Of a DNA stretch of 64,000 nt, positions 51,464-59,444 are shown piece by piece. The notes beneath the pieces are model-generated. The model saw only the letters and a list, made by a program, of their open reading frames with translations. It searched no databases and was not told where the DNA came from. Location: assembly GCA_033283265.1 (NCBI GenBank), contig JAWMQN010000003.1, positions 558,001-622,000 on the forward strand, in the 5' to 3' direction. The position numbers and the translations under genes were made by a program. Origin of the DNA: Mangrovimicrobium sp033283265 (GTDB lineage: Bacteria > Pseudomonadota > Gammaproteobacteria > Pseudomonadales > Halieaceae). Each line of letters opens with the position of its first letter. Positions within the stretch are counted from its first letter, which is position 1.

Positions 51464-52339
51464 ATGTCCAGTCGCAATATGATCGTCCTGATTCTCGCGG
51501 TGGTGGTACTGTGGATCGCCAGCAACAGCCTGTTCGTGATCAAGGAAACCGAGCGCGGGGTAAAGCTCAAGTTTGGTGAAGTGGTCGACCCGGATCTCCA
51601 GCCCGGGCTGTCCTGGAAAATCCCCTTCGTCAACAGCGTGCGCAAGTTTGACGGCCGGGTGCTGACGGTCGACTCGCAGCCAGAGCGTTTCTTCACCCAG
51701 GAGAAGAAGGCGCTGATCGTCGATTCCTACGCCAAGTTCCGGGTGTCGGATACTGCCAAGTTCTACACCGCCACCAACGGTGAGGTGGTGCGGGCCATGC
51801 AACTGCTGTCCCAGCGCATCAACGACGGCCTGCGCAACCAGGTGGCCAAGCGCACCATCCAGGAAGTTGTGTCCGGTGAGCGCGACCAGCTGATGATCGA
51901 CCTGCAGGAGACACTCAACGACGTGGCGCGTTCCGAACTGGGTGTGGAACTGGTCGATGTACGGGTCAAGCGCATTGACCTGCCGGCGGACGTCTCCGAG
52001 TCGGTTTACCGGCGGATGAACGCCGAGCGGGAGAAAGAGGCCCGCGAGCACCGTTCCCAGGGCCAGGAACTGGCCGAGGGTATCCGCGCCGCCGCCGACC
52101 GCGAGGTGACGGTGATCAAGGCCAACGCCTACCGCGACGCCGAGCGGCTGCGCGGCGAGGGCGATGCCGAGGCCACCAGCATTTACGCGGAAGCCTTCGG
52201 CGCGGACCCGGAGTTCTACTCCTTCACCCGCAGCCTGCAGGCCTACCAGGATGCCTTCCGCGGCGACGGCAATATCCTGCTGGTGGAGCCCGACAGCGAG
52301 TTTTTCCGCTACCTGAAGGACTCTTCGGGCGGCAGGTAA
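51464..52339 (+). CDS. hflC: FtsH protease modulator HflC
   Basis: SPFH partner of HflK. From ATG 51464 the protein has 291 residues. It has an N-terminal membrane anchor (about 4-22), ETERGVKLKFGEVVDPDLQPG, DVRVKRIDLPADVSESVYRR and the C-terminal FYSFTRSLQAYQDAF typical of HflC. The in-frame start at 51422 inside hflK is rejected because ATG 51464 has GGGGAGGG at about 10 bp. It lies one base after the hflK stop. Confidence 0.95.
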   Translation: MSSRNMIVLILAVVVLWIASNSLFVIKETERGVKLKFGEVVDPDLQPGLSWKIPFVNSVRKFDGRVLTVDSQPERFFTQEKKALIVDSYAKFRVSDTAKFYTATNGEVVRAMQLLSQRINDGLRNQVAKRTIQEVVSGERDQLMIDLQETLNDVARSELGVELVDVRVKRIDLPADVSESVYRRMNAEREKEAREHRSQGQELAEGIRAAADREVTVIKANAYRDAERLRGEGDAEATSIYAEAFGADPEFYSFTRSLQAYQDAFRGDGNILLVEPDSEFFRYLKDSSGGR

Positions 52340-52344
52340 GTGGC

Positions 52345-52385
52345 GGGGTCAGCCCCTTTTTTAACGAAAAAAGGGCTCTGACCCC
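52345..52385. repeat. GGGGTCAG-type palindromic repeat (REP-like)
   Basis: GGGGTCAGCCCCTTTTTT pairs with AAAAAAGGGCTCTGACCCC around AACG, an almost perfect 18-bp stem with one bulge. Palindromes with GGGGTCAGAG ends followed by T/A tracts are widespread dispersed repeats in gammaproteobacteria, in my recollection linked to REP-associated tyrosine transposases (RAYT). It starts 6 bp after the hflC stop. It may also attenuate transcription between hflC and yjeT. Only one copy is seen in this window. Confidence 0.75.
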
Positions 52386-52486
52386 AATTCCAACTGTGGT
52401 AGCATTCCGCAACCGTGGGATTCGTCGTTTGCAGTGCAGGCGACGCGCCCGCGGTTTTTTGTGTCCGGCCGATACCTGAGGGGATT

Positions 52487-52678
52487 ATGGACTTCTGGCA
52501 AGTACTCCCCGTGGCGCTGGCACTGGTATTTATCATTGAAGGCGCGATGCCGTTTTTGAGCCCCCGCCGCTGGCGCGAGCTGGTGGTCAAGGTGGCGACA
52601 CTGGACGATCGCGCGATACGCAACTTCGGCCTGCTGAGCATGCTTGGCGGGCTCGTCATGTTGTACTGGGTACATTGA
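52487..52678 (+). CDS. yjeT: DUF2065 family small membrane protein (YjeT)
   Basis: A 63-residue inner-membrane protein of unknown function with two predicted spans (about 4-21 and 44-61). The start is ATG 52487 (MDFWQVLPVALALVFIIEGA), with GAGGGG 4-5 bp upstream; an upstream extension to 52415 is rejected. The LSPRRWRELV motif is typical of DUF2065. It is found after hflC in E. coli and Pseudomonas and 9 bp before hisZ here. Confidence 0.9.
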   Translation: MDFWQVLPVALALVFIIEGAMPFLSPRRWRELVVKVATLDDRAIRNFGLLSMLGGLVMLYWVH

Positions 52679-52687
52679 AGGTGACAG

Positions 52688-53854
52688 ATGACATCGGTTG
52701 ATCGCTGGCAACTGCCCGACGGCATCGAAGAGGTCCTGCCGCAACAGGCTGCGGTGGTGGAGCAGCTGCGTCGGCGGCTGCTCGACCTGTTCCGCGCCTG
52801 GGGTTACGAACTGGTGATCCCACCGCTGGTCGAATTCACCGATTCGCTGTTGATCGGGCTCGGCCAGGATCTCGACCTGCGCACCTTCAGGCTCACCGAC
52901 CAGCTCTCCGGGCGCAGCATGGGCGTGCGTGCCGATATCACCCCCCAGGTGGCCCGCATCGATGCCCACAGCCTCAACCGTGAGGGGGTTTGCCGCCTCT
53001 GCTATGCCGGCTCGATCCTGCACACCCGTGCCACCTCCCTGATGGGTTCCCGTTCGCCGATCCAGCTGGGCGCTGAACTTTATGGCGACGACAGCACCGC
53101 CTCGGATGTCGAGGTCATTCGCCTCATGCTGGCAACCCTGGAAGTCGCCGGACTGACAGACTTCACCCTCGACCTGGGTCACGTCGGTGTCTACCGCGCC
53201 GTGCTGGAAACGGCAGGCCTGGATGCGGAACTCGAGGCCCAGGTGTTCGATTGCCTGCAGCGCAAATCCCTGCCCGACCTGCGGCTGGCGCTGGCGCCGG
53301 TAGCGGCTGAAACTGCGGCCCAGATTCTCGCCCTGGTGGATCTCCACGGTGGCGACGACGTTTTGCCGCGCGCCCGACAACTGTTCGCCCAGAGCGCGCC
53401 CGCAGCGCTGCTGGCCCTGGATGAACTCGAGCAGGTGGCCAGCGAGCTGCGCCGCCAGCAACCGGATCTGCAGATTTACTATGACCTTGCCGAGCTGCGC
53501 GGCTATCACTACCACACCGGCCTGGTGTTCGCGGCGTTCGTACGCGGTCACGGCAGGGCGCTGGCCAACGGTGGCCGCTACAATGGGGTGGGTGAGGTGT
53601 TTGGCCGCGCCCGCCCGGCCACGGGCTTCAACACGGACCTCAAGGCCTTGATGAGCCTGTCTGCAAGTGCTCTGGACGCAGCCTCTGCCATCGCGGCTCC
53701 CGCGTCGTCGGACCCCGCGCTGGCCGGGCAGGTCGCTGCGCTGCGCGCCAGCGGCGAGATTGTGATATACACGCTGTCCTCGGGTCCCGACCCCCGCTGT
53801 GATCGGGAGTTAGTGGAAATCGATGGCCAGTGGCAGCTGCGCCAGCTGCCTTGA
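52688..53854 (+). CDS. hisZ: ATP phosphoribosyltransferase regulatory subunit HisZ
   Basis: HisRS-like paralogue that activates the short form of HisG in histidine synthesis. The 388 residues include RWQLPDGIEEVLPQQAA, a class II synthetase core RLTDQLSGRSMGVRADITPQ and the RVHTLNREGVCRLCYAGS-type motif 3 region (here ARIDAHSLNREG), and ALANGGRYNGVGEVFG. It lacks the anticodon-binding domain of HisRS. HisG of the short type must be elsewhere in the genome. Co-location with purA is conserved. Confidence 0.93.
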   Translation: MTSVDRWQLPDGIEEVLPQQAAVVEQLRRRLLDLFRAWGYELVIPPLVEFTDSLLIGLGQDLDLRTFRLTDQLSGRSMGVRADITPQVARIDAHSLNREGVCRLCYAGSILHTRATSLMGSRSPIQLGAELYGDDSTASDVEVIRLMLATLEVAGLTDFTLDLGHVGVYRAVLETAGLDAELEAQVFDCLQRKSLPDLRLALAPVAAETAAQILALVDLHGGDDVLPRARQLFAQSAPAALLALDELEQVASELRRQQPDLQIYYDLAELRGYHYHTGLVFAAFVRGHGRALANGGRYNGVGEVFGRARPATGFNTDLKALMSLSASALDAASAIAAPASSDPALAGQVAALRASGEIVIYTLSSGPDPRCDRELVEIDGQWQLRQLP

Positions 53855-53896
53855 GTCGGCGGGCGGTGGCCCGGCAGGCAGGGAACAGATACCAGT

Positions 53897-53918
53897 CCCG
53901 CAGCGTTCAGGCTGCGGG
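53897..53918 (+). promoter_or_regulatory. Leader hairpin upstream of purA
   Basis: CCCGCAGC (53897-53904) pairs perfectly with GCTGCGGG (53911-53918) around GTTCAG. No T-run follows. It could be a hisZ 3' hairpin or part of a purA leader in the 115-bp gap. Confidence 0.35.
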
Positions 53919-53969
53919 TAACCGGCCCGCACAACGGGTCTCCATGCAAAGACAGTACGAGCAACACAG

Positions 53970-55265
53970 ATGAGCAAAAACGTAGTCGTCCTCGGCACCC
54001 AGTGGGGTGATGAAGGCAAGGGCAAGATTGTCGACCTGCTGACTGACCAGGCCGATGCCGTGGTGCGCTTCCAGGGTGGTCACAATGCTGGCCATACCCT
54101 GGTGATCGACGGTGAAAAGACCGTCCTGCACCTGATCCCTTCCGGCATCCTGCGGGAGAACGTCGAGTGCCTGATCGGCAATGGCGTGGTCCTGGCGCCG
54201 GATGCGCTACTCAAGGAAATGGCCGAGCTGGAAGAGAAGGGCGTGCCTGTCCGCGAGCGCCTGAAGATCTCCGCTTCCTGCCCGCTGATCCTGCCCTACC
54301 ACGTCGCTCTCGACCAGGCGCGCGAAGCGCGCAAGGGTAACGACAAGATCGGCACCACCGGGCGCGGTATCGGGCCTGCCTACGAGGACAAGGTCGCCCG
54401 CCGCGGCCTGCGCCTGGGCGACCTCAAGGACGAACACCGCTTCGCCCGCAAGCTCAAGGAGGTGATGGAGTACCACAACTTCGCCCTCGAGCACTTCTAC
54501 CGCACCGAGCCGCTGAGTTACGAACGGGTGCTGGCCGAGACCCTGGAAATGGGCGAGCAGCTGCTGCCGATGATGGCCGATGTCACCGCCATCCTGCACG
54601 AGTTCCGCAAGACCAAGGCCCGCATCATGTTCGAGGGCGCCCAGGGCTCCCTGCTGGATATCGACCACGGCACCTATCCCTTCGTGACCAGCTCCAACAC
54701 TACCGCCGGCGGCACCGCTACCGGTTCCGGCTTTGGCCCGCTCTACCTCGACTACGTGCTCGGTATCACCAAGGCCTACACCACCCGGGTCGGCTCCGGC
54801 CCCTTCCCGACCGAGCTGTTCGACGAGACAGGCGCCCACCTGGCGAAGAAAGGCCACGAATTTGGTGCCACTACCGGGCGCCCGCGCCGCTGCGGCTGGT
54901 TCGACGCGGTGGCCCTGCGCAACGCGGTCAACATCAACTCGGTCAGCGGCCTGTGCCTGACCAAGCTGGATGTACTCGACGGACTCGAATCGATCCAGAT
55001 CTGCATCGGCTACGCCGATGAGAACGGCGAACCGGTACCCAACCCGGTGGACTCGGACGATTACGAGGGTCTCTACCCGGTGTACGAAGTGGTGTCGGGC
55101 TGGAGCGAATCCACCCTCGGCGCGAAGTCCCTGGCCGAACTGCCGGATGCGGCGCGCGATTACATTCTCAAGATCGAGGAAGTTGTCGGCGCGCCCATCG
55201 ACATCATTTCCACCGGCCCGGACCGGGTGGAGACGATCATCCTCAGGCATCCCTTTGGCGGCTGA
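53970..55265 (+). CDS. purA: Adenylosuccinate synthetase
   Basis: GTP-dependent first step from IMP to AMP. The 431 residues include the P-loop VLGTQWGDEGKGKIVD, GGHNAGHTLVI (catalytic His), the KIGTTGRGIGPAYEDK block, QGSLLDIDHGTYPFVTSSNT and TGRPRRCGWFD. Length and motifs are normal. It ends the conserved block; rnr and rlmB, usual downstream in relatives, are missing and accessory genes follow. Confidence 0.98.
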   Translation: MSKNVVVLGTQWGDEGKGKIVDLLTDQADAVVRFQGGHNAGHTLVIDGEKTVLHLIPSGILRENVECLIGNGVVLAPDALLKEMAELEEKGVPVRERLKISASCPLILPYHVALDQAREARKGNDKIGTTGRGIGPAYEDKVARRGLRLGDLKDEHRFARKLKEVMEYHNFALEHFYRTEPLSYERVLAETLEMGEQLLPMMADVTAILHEFRKTKARIMFEGAQGSLLDIDHGTYPFVTSSNTTAGGTATGSGFGPLYLDYVLGITKAYTTRVGSGPFPTELFDETGAHLAKKGHEFGATTGRPRRCGWFDAVALRNAVNINSVSGLCLTKLDVLDGLESIQICIGYADENGEPVPNPVDSDDYEGLYPVYEVVSGWSESTLGAKSLAELPDAARDYILKIEEVVGAPIDIISTGPDRVETIILRHPFGG

Positions 55266-55327
55266 TCTGCAGCGCCCGGTGGGCGCGGACCTCTCCCTGC
55301 GGTGCTGTAGCGCTAGCGGGTGATGCG

Positions 55328-56164
55328 GTGAGCGCAGACCGCAATTTCATTTTTACTGTGACCCCGGGGCACACCGGGACCACCTGGCTGAGCGAGTTTC
55401 TCGGTGAGAACCTGCCCGCCAGCCAGGTGTTCCACGAACTGCTCGGCTATGACCGCTTCGGCGTCGATACGCCAGACATTTCCCACCTGACCCTGTTCAA
55501 TTCACAGGGCAATATTCCCCGGGTTGAGGCTTTCTGGCAGCAGAAGTCGACGCGAATCCTGGCGCAGGACTGTGTGTGGTACGGCGAAACCTCCCACCTG
55601 CTGGCCAAGTGCGGCTTGCTCGAAAACATTCACCAATTTACCCGGGCCGGCACTGTGCACGTGATCTGCCTCGAACGGGACCTTCTGGCGCTTGTGCGCT
55701 CGATGCGCCGCCGGGGCGACATGCTCAACAAGGGGGACCAGTGGCTGTGGCACCTCGACCCGGATTATCCGCGCAAGCTGGTCTCAGCGGAGTTCTTCCG
55801 CCCCTACGGCCACGATGGCCTGCGCCTGTGGTACGCCTGCGAGATGCGCGCGCGAGCGGCGTATTATCGGCAGATGCTGGCCGCGGTACAGGGGCTGAGA
55901 TTCATAAGCACGAGCCTCGAAGCGCTGGTCACCGCAGCCGGGCAGTCGCTGCTCCTGCAGCAACTGGGCGTCGGGGCTGGGCGGGAGCAGGTGGTGGTGC
56001 CGGGGCGCAGTAATGCGTCCATGGCCGATGCGGGGGTCGACGATGAACCGATCGCAAAGGTCATTCGGGAAATGCACTTTGATCCGGAAGAGATAGCGGC
56101 CCGCTATCTCGCCGCGGGTTATCGCCTGGGCGTGCCGGTACCAGCGGGGCGGGATGAGAGCTGA
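55328..56164 (+). CDS. Sulfotransferase-like protein
   Basis: A PAPS-type sulfotransferase-fold protein of 278 residues. The N-terminal VTPGHTGTTWLSEFL is the phosphosulfate-binding loop and HVICLERDLLALVRSMRRRGD is the 3'-phosphate-binding segment. The C-terminal half is divergent. It has no signal peptide, so it acts in the cytoplasm on a small molecule, lipid-linked sugar or protein before export. The start is GTG at 55328 with no clear Shine-Dalgarno. It is 29 bp upstream of the glycosyltransferase gene, same strand, and both converge on the collagen-like genes. The substrate is unknown. Confidence 0.75.
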   Translation: MSADRNFIFTVTPGHTGTTWLSEFLGENLPASQVFHELLGYDRFGVDTPDISHLTLFNSQGNIPRVEAFWQQKSTRILAQDCVWYGETSHLLAKCGLLENIHQFTRAGTVHVICLERDLLALVRSMRRRGDMLNKGDQWLWHLDPDYPRKLVSAEFFRPYGHDGLRLWYACEMRARAAYYRQMLAAVQGLRFISTSLEALVTAAGQSLLLQQLGVGAGREQVVVPGRSNASMADAGVDDEPIAKVIREMHFDPEEIAARYLAAGYRLGVPVPAGRDES

Positions 56165-56193
56165 ATGATTAGACGCTGCAGGGCGAGGGGACT

Positions 56194-57303
56194 ATGAGCG
56201 GCAACACGCCTTACCGGTTGTGCCTGAACATGATCGTGCGCGACGAGGCCCATGTGATTAGCGAGTGTCTCGATTCCGTGGTGCCTTATATCGATTACTG
56301 GGTGATTTGCGATACCGGCTCGCGCGACGACACCCCCGCCATCATCGAGCGTTATTTCGCCGAGAGACAGATTCCGGGCGAACTGCACCACCACGAGTGG
56401 CAGGATTTCGGCTACAACCGCAGCCGCGCCCTGGAACTGGTTCGCGGCAAGGCCAGTTACGCCTGGGTGATCGACGCCGACGATTTCCTCGTGGGAGAGC
56501 CGGATTTTTCCGCGCTCAGCGCCGGCTCCTACGACTTGTCCTACCGCCTCGGCGACAGCTGCTCCTACTGGCGTCGGCAGATTTTCCGCATGGACCTGCC
56601 CTGGGAATACCGCGGCGTGGTGCACGAATACGCCCACTCGGATATCGCCGCTGACGCGCAACGCCTTCCGGGCGATTATCACATCGAGGCGCGGCGTCTC
56701 GGCGGGGTGCGTAACAGCGACCCGGCTGGCAAATACGCGCGGGATGTCGCCCTGCTGGAGGGCGCCCACCAGAAAGACCCCGATGACGCGCGAACGGTTT
56801 TTTACCTCGCCCAGAGCCACTATGACCACGGCGATATGCGCATGGCTGAACACTGGTATCGCAAGCGTGCCGCGATGGCTGGCTGGGAGGAAGAGGCTTT
56901 CTTCGCCATGCTGCGAGTCGGCCTGGCACTGGAGGCACAGGGGCGGCCTTTCAGCGTAGTGCGCGGCGCCCTGCTCGACGCCTGGGAGGCGCGACCGCAG
57001 CGGGCAGAGCCGCTGTGCCATCTGGCGCGCCTGTGCCGCCTGCAGCAACAGTGGCAACAGGCCTACCTGTTCGCCCGGGAGGCGCTGGCTACCCCCTTCC
57101 CGGAGCGGGACGCGTTGTTTGTCGATGATTCGGTCTGGGCCTGGCGCGCGCAGGATGAGCTGGCGATAGCGGCGTACTGGACGGGGCGGTTCGAGCAGAG
57201 CCGGGAACTTTGCCAGCACCTCCTGAACACAGGTGTGCTGCCTCAGGGAGAGCTGGAGCGGGTCCGCGCCAACCTGCAGTTTGCCCTGGCGCGGTGCGGG
57301 TGA
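56194..57303 (+). CDS. Family 2 glycosyltransferase with C-terminal helical repeats
   Basis: A GT-A fold glycosyltransferase, 369 residues. LCLNMIVRDEAHVISECLDS opens the GT2 domain, ICDTGSRDDTPAIIE is the nucleotide site and WVIDADDFLVGE the metal-binding D-x-D. The Trp-Arg region SYWRRQIFRMDLPWEYRGVVHEY is typical of this GT2 subgroup. From about residue 190 TPR-like helical repeats follow (ARTVFYLAQSHYDHGDMRMAEHWYRKR, read in parts). There are no membrane segments. Proteins of this type glycosylate proteins or extend surface sugars. Position beside collagen-like genes, which have many Thr in Gly-X-Thr triplets, makes these a candidate target; this is inference. Confidence 0.8.
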   Translation: MSGNTPYRLCLNMIVRDEAHVISECLDSVVPYIDYWVICDTGSRDDTPAIIERYFAERQIPGELHHHEWQDFGYNRSRALELVRGKASYAWVIDADDFLVGEPDFSALSAGSYDLSYRLGDSCSYWRRQIFRMDLPWEYRGVVHEYAHSDIAADAQRLPGDYHIEARRLGGVRNSDPAGKYARDVALLEGAHQKDPDDARTVFYLAQSHYDHGDMRMAEHWYRKRAAMAGWEEEAFFAMLRVGLALEAQGRPFSVVRGALLDAWEARPQRAEPLCHLARLCRLQQQWQQAYLFAREALATPFPERDALFVDDSVWAWRAQDELAIAAYWTGRFEQSRELCQHLLNTGVLPQGELERVRANLQFALARCG

Positions 57304-57372
57304 GATTGCTGGTGCAGGACCGCACTTGGCAAATCTTCATACACAGCCAGCAGCGAGCAGGGAATTGCCTGC

Positions 57373-58458
57373 TCAGGGCGTCGGGTCTGCCACACAGATC
57401 ACATAGGCTGTCACTGTAACGGCTGTGGCTGCACCGCTGCCGCTGGGGAGTTGATAGCCCTGTACCCGCCATTGTGTGTCTGACAGGGGGTAGCTTGTTC
57501 TCAGGAAGGCCCTCGCTCCCGTGGCAGTTCCCCCGCCACCGACCACCACCTCGCCGGTATTTGGGCAGCTTACGGTGACTGTCCCGACACCGGTTGCAGT
57601 ATTCCGGCTGATCGATCCGATGCCGCCAGCGCCGGTCGGCCCCGTGGCGCCGGTTGCCCCGGTAGCGCCCACAGGGCCGGTCGCCCCCACCGCGCCGGTC
57701 GGCCCGATCGGCCCGGGAACTCCCGGTAAACCCATCGGCCCGGTGTCCCCCTGCGGTCCCTGGGGTCCGGTGTCCCCCTGCGGTCCCTGGGGTCCAGTGA
57801 CTCCCTGGGGTCCCTGAGGTCCGGTATCCCCTTGCGGTCCGGTGTCTCCCTGCGGCCCGGTGTCCCCCTGCGGTCCCTGGGGTCCAGTGACTCCCTGGGG
57901 TCCCTGCGGCCCGGTGTCCCCCTGCGGTCCCTGGGGTCCAGTGACTCCCTGGGGTCCCAGCGGTCCGGTATCCCCTTGCGGCCCCTGCGGTCCGGTAGCG
58001 CCTGCTGCACCGGTCGGACCCTGAGTCCCTGTTGCACCCGTGGGGCCGGCGGCTCCCGTCGCACCGGTCGGCCCTGTTGCCCCGGTCGCTCCTGCACCTG
58101 TCGCCCCGGTGGGGCCGGTCGGACCAGTTGCACCCGTCGGTCCGGTGGGCCCCGTGGGCCCGGTCGTGCCGGTTGCACCGGTTGCGGGGCCGGTACAGGT
58201 GGTCAACTGGCCGGTAGTCGTGTCGAAACACACACCGTCGCTGTTGGCCGGGGTGCCGTTGAGGTCCGGCAGTACTACCCTGCCGCCGATATTCACCTGT
58301 CCACCCGCTGCAGGCTGGATGTCCACGTTCTGGCTGACCGCGGCGAGCGGGCTGAGCGCGTAGCTGACAGCCATCGCAAGTTGCAGCTTGCGCAATGGCG
58401 GACGGCGGAGCATGGCCAGGGGCGATTTTGCGTCGGGCAGTCGCGTTGTTTCGGTCAT
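57373..58458 (-). CDS. Collagen-like surface protein 1
   Basis: A secreted 361-residue protein with a long-n-region signal peptide (LRKLQLAMAVSYALSPLAA, cleavage near residue 43). Residues 44-90 form a module (NVDIQPAAGGQVNIGGRVVLPD and GVCFDTTTGQLTTC with two Cys) shared with collagen-like protein 2. From about 90 to 280 are Gly-X-Y triplets, first GPT/GAT types, then GPQGPQGDTGPQGPQGVT repeats, giving a collagen triple-helix candidate. A globular C-terminal domain (276-361) has SCPNTGEVVVGGGG, WRVQGYQ and AVTVTAYVICVADP. The ATG overlaps the stop of the preceding 286-residue gene by 4 bp. No anchor is visible in this protein. Confidence 0.85.
   Translation of the reverse strand: MTETTRLPDAKSPLAMLRRPPLRKLQLAMAVSYALSPLAAVSQNVDIQPAAGGQVNIGGRVVLPDLNGTPANSDGVCFDTTTGQLTTCTGPATGATGTTGPTGPTGPTGATGPTGPTGATGAGATGATGPTGATGAAGPTGATGTQGPTGAAGATGPQGPQGDTGPLGPQGVTGPQGPQGDTGPQGPQGVTGPQGPQGDTGPQGDTGPQGDTGPQGPQGVTGPQGPQGDTGPQGPQGDTGPMGLPGVPGPIGPTGAVGATGPVGATGATGATGPTGAGGIGSISRNTATGVGTVTVSCPNTGEVVVGGGGTATGARAFLRTSYPLSDTQWRVQGYQLPSGSGAATAVTVTAYVICVADPTP
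57741..57990 (-). repeat. Tandem repeats within collagen gene 1
   Basis: Repeated blocks of GTGTCCCCCTGCGGTCCC followed by TGGGGTCC and AGTGACTCCCTGGGGTCC (plus-strand reading) recur with units that are multiples of 9 bp, near 57749, 57771, 57859 and 57912. They encode GPQGPQGDT and GPQGPQGVT triplets. Such repeats can expand or shrink in frame and vary collagen length. Confidence 0.8.
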
Positions 58459-59315
58459 GGGCGAGACCTTTCAGTCAAAGGTGGAATAATGAATCTCGAA
58501 GCTAGAGCGAACAGCAGCAGCATCAGGAAGAGTGTCGCCGTGCGCGGCAGGGTGTCGATGGCCTCGGCAGCCTGGCCGCCGGTCCCGGGGGGCGTGACGC
58601 CGCCGCCGGGGCCGAAGACGAACCAGTTGCTGTTGCCGCCGGCATTGATGGAGCTGAAATCGGCCGGCGGGCGCGGTGCGATGGTCTGCTGCGCGCTGGC
58701 GTCGTTGTCGGCGACGTCGACCCCGAAGATGTCCTGGGAGGCGCCGAAATTGAGGGTGAAGAAGGCCGGTACACCTGCCGAACTGCTGCGGATGGTCAGG
58801 TAGTTCGGCGGTGTGCCACGCAGGGTCAGGTTGTCGGTAAAGACCTGGCTGGAGCCTGAGGCGACCTGCAGCGCCCTGCCGGTGCTGGTGGTCACGCGGA
58901 AATCGGTGAAGGTGCTGTCGCCGGACATGGCGGTGCTCGTGGTGCCGCAGCCATCGACGATCTCCACAATGCCGGTGCCCGGGGTGAAGGCCCCGGCGTT
59001 GCTCCAGTCGCCGGACAGCGAGATCAGGCCGCTGCCGACGGTGATGTCGCCGCCGCTGGAAATACTGACATGGCGAATGGTTTGCGCGCTGCCGGCGGCG
59101 ATGGAGAAATCCCCCGCTACGGTCAGATCGCCGCAGTTGAGTTGCACGCTGCCGTCGCCGACAGAGAAAGTGCTGCCCGCCTGGACAGTAATGGATTGCG
59201 CATGCACGGCCAGGGGAGCCAGCGACAGAAAACCGGCGAGGGATAGTGCCCCGGTAATCTTTGCCAGCGCTCTGGCTTTACAAACAAGACGGCTCAACTG
59301 CATGGGAGAGTTCAC
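58455..59315 (-). CDS. Secreted protein with TLPRTA C-terminal sorting-like signal, copy 1
   Basis: A 286-residue exported protein. Signal peptide about 1-39 (cleavage after AVHA). The mature part is repetitive beta-strand type: VQAGSTFSVGDGSVQLNCGDLTVAGDFSI and SGGDITVGSGLISLSGDWSN (read in parts), two Cys (61 and 123), then TSTGRALQVASGSSQVFTDN. It resembles beta-helical adhesin-like passenger sequence. The C-terminus is tripartite: a Gly-Pro linker, TLPRTA (255-260), a hydrophobic run (261-273) and a basic tail. This layout matches sorting signals such as LPxTG or IPTL-CTERM but the exact motif is unfamiliar. It is followed by the collagen-like gene with ATGA overlap. Nearly identical to the gene at 60650. 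Confidence 0.8.
   Translation of the reverse strand: MNSPMQLSRLVCKARALAKITGALSLAGFLSLAPLAVHAQSITVQAGSTFSVGDGSVQLNCGDLTVAGDFSIAAGSAQTIRHVSISSGGDITVGSGLISLSGDWSNAGAFTPGTGIVEIVDGCGTTSTAMSGDSTFTDFRVTTSTGRALQVASGSSQVFTDNLTLRGTPPNYLTIRSSSAGVPAFFTLNFGASQDIFGVDVADNDASAQQTIAPRPPADFSSINAGGNSNWFVFGPGGGVTPPGTGGQAAEAIDTLPRTATLFLMLLLFALASRFIIPPLTERSRP
58537..59270 (-). repeat. 734-bp segmental duplication, copy 1
   Basis: I aligned this by eye to 60732-61465 (offset 2195): 731 of 734 bases match. The three differences are at 58782, 58899 and 59127 or within a base of them. All are silent. Identity ends sharply on both sides. Confidence 0.9.
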
Positions 59316-59353
59316 ACGTCAGGGTTGTTGTAGAGTGCTTTTGGTCTTCTCCA

Positions 59354-59383
59354 AGCCTAACAGTTAGGCAGCCGCAGCGACAA
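59354..59383 (-). promoter_or_regulatory. Candidate promoter of 286-residue gene copy 1
   Basis: On the minus strand TTGTCG (plus 59378-59383), 18 bp, TAGGCT (plus 59354-59359). The same hexamer and spacing precede copy 2, and the region between is partly conserved. The palindrome GCCTAAC-a-GTTAGGC spans the -10 here. Confidence 0.5.
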
Positions 59384-59444
59384 TCCCCGGTGCACCGCAG
59401 CTGAGCGATGGGTGACCGGGTCTACGCCGCCGAGAAAGATAGCG

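Noticed and set aside
57741..57990. Regular repeats that could be mistaken for a CRISPR array
   Set aside because: The units lie within a continuous collagen reading frame, have no unique spacers, and no cas genes are near.
59353..59367. attC-like pair GCCTAAC/GTTAGGC matching integron core consensus
   Set aside because: The two cores are one base apart instead of flanking a folded cassette site, and no integrase or cassette array is present. More likely part of a promoter/operator.
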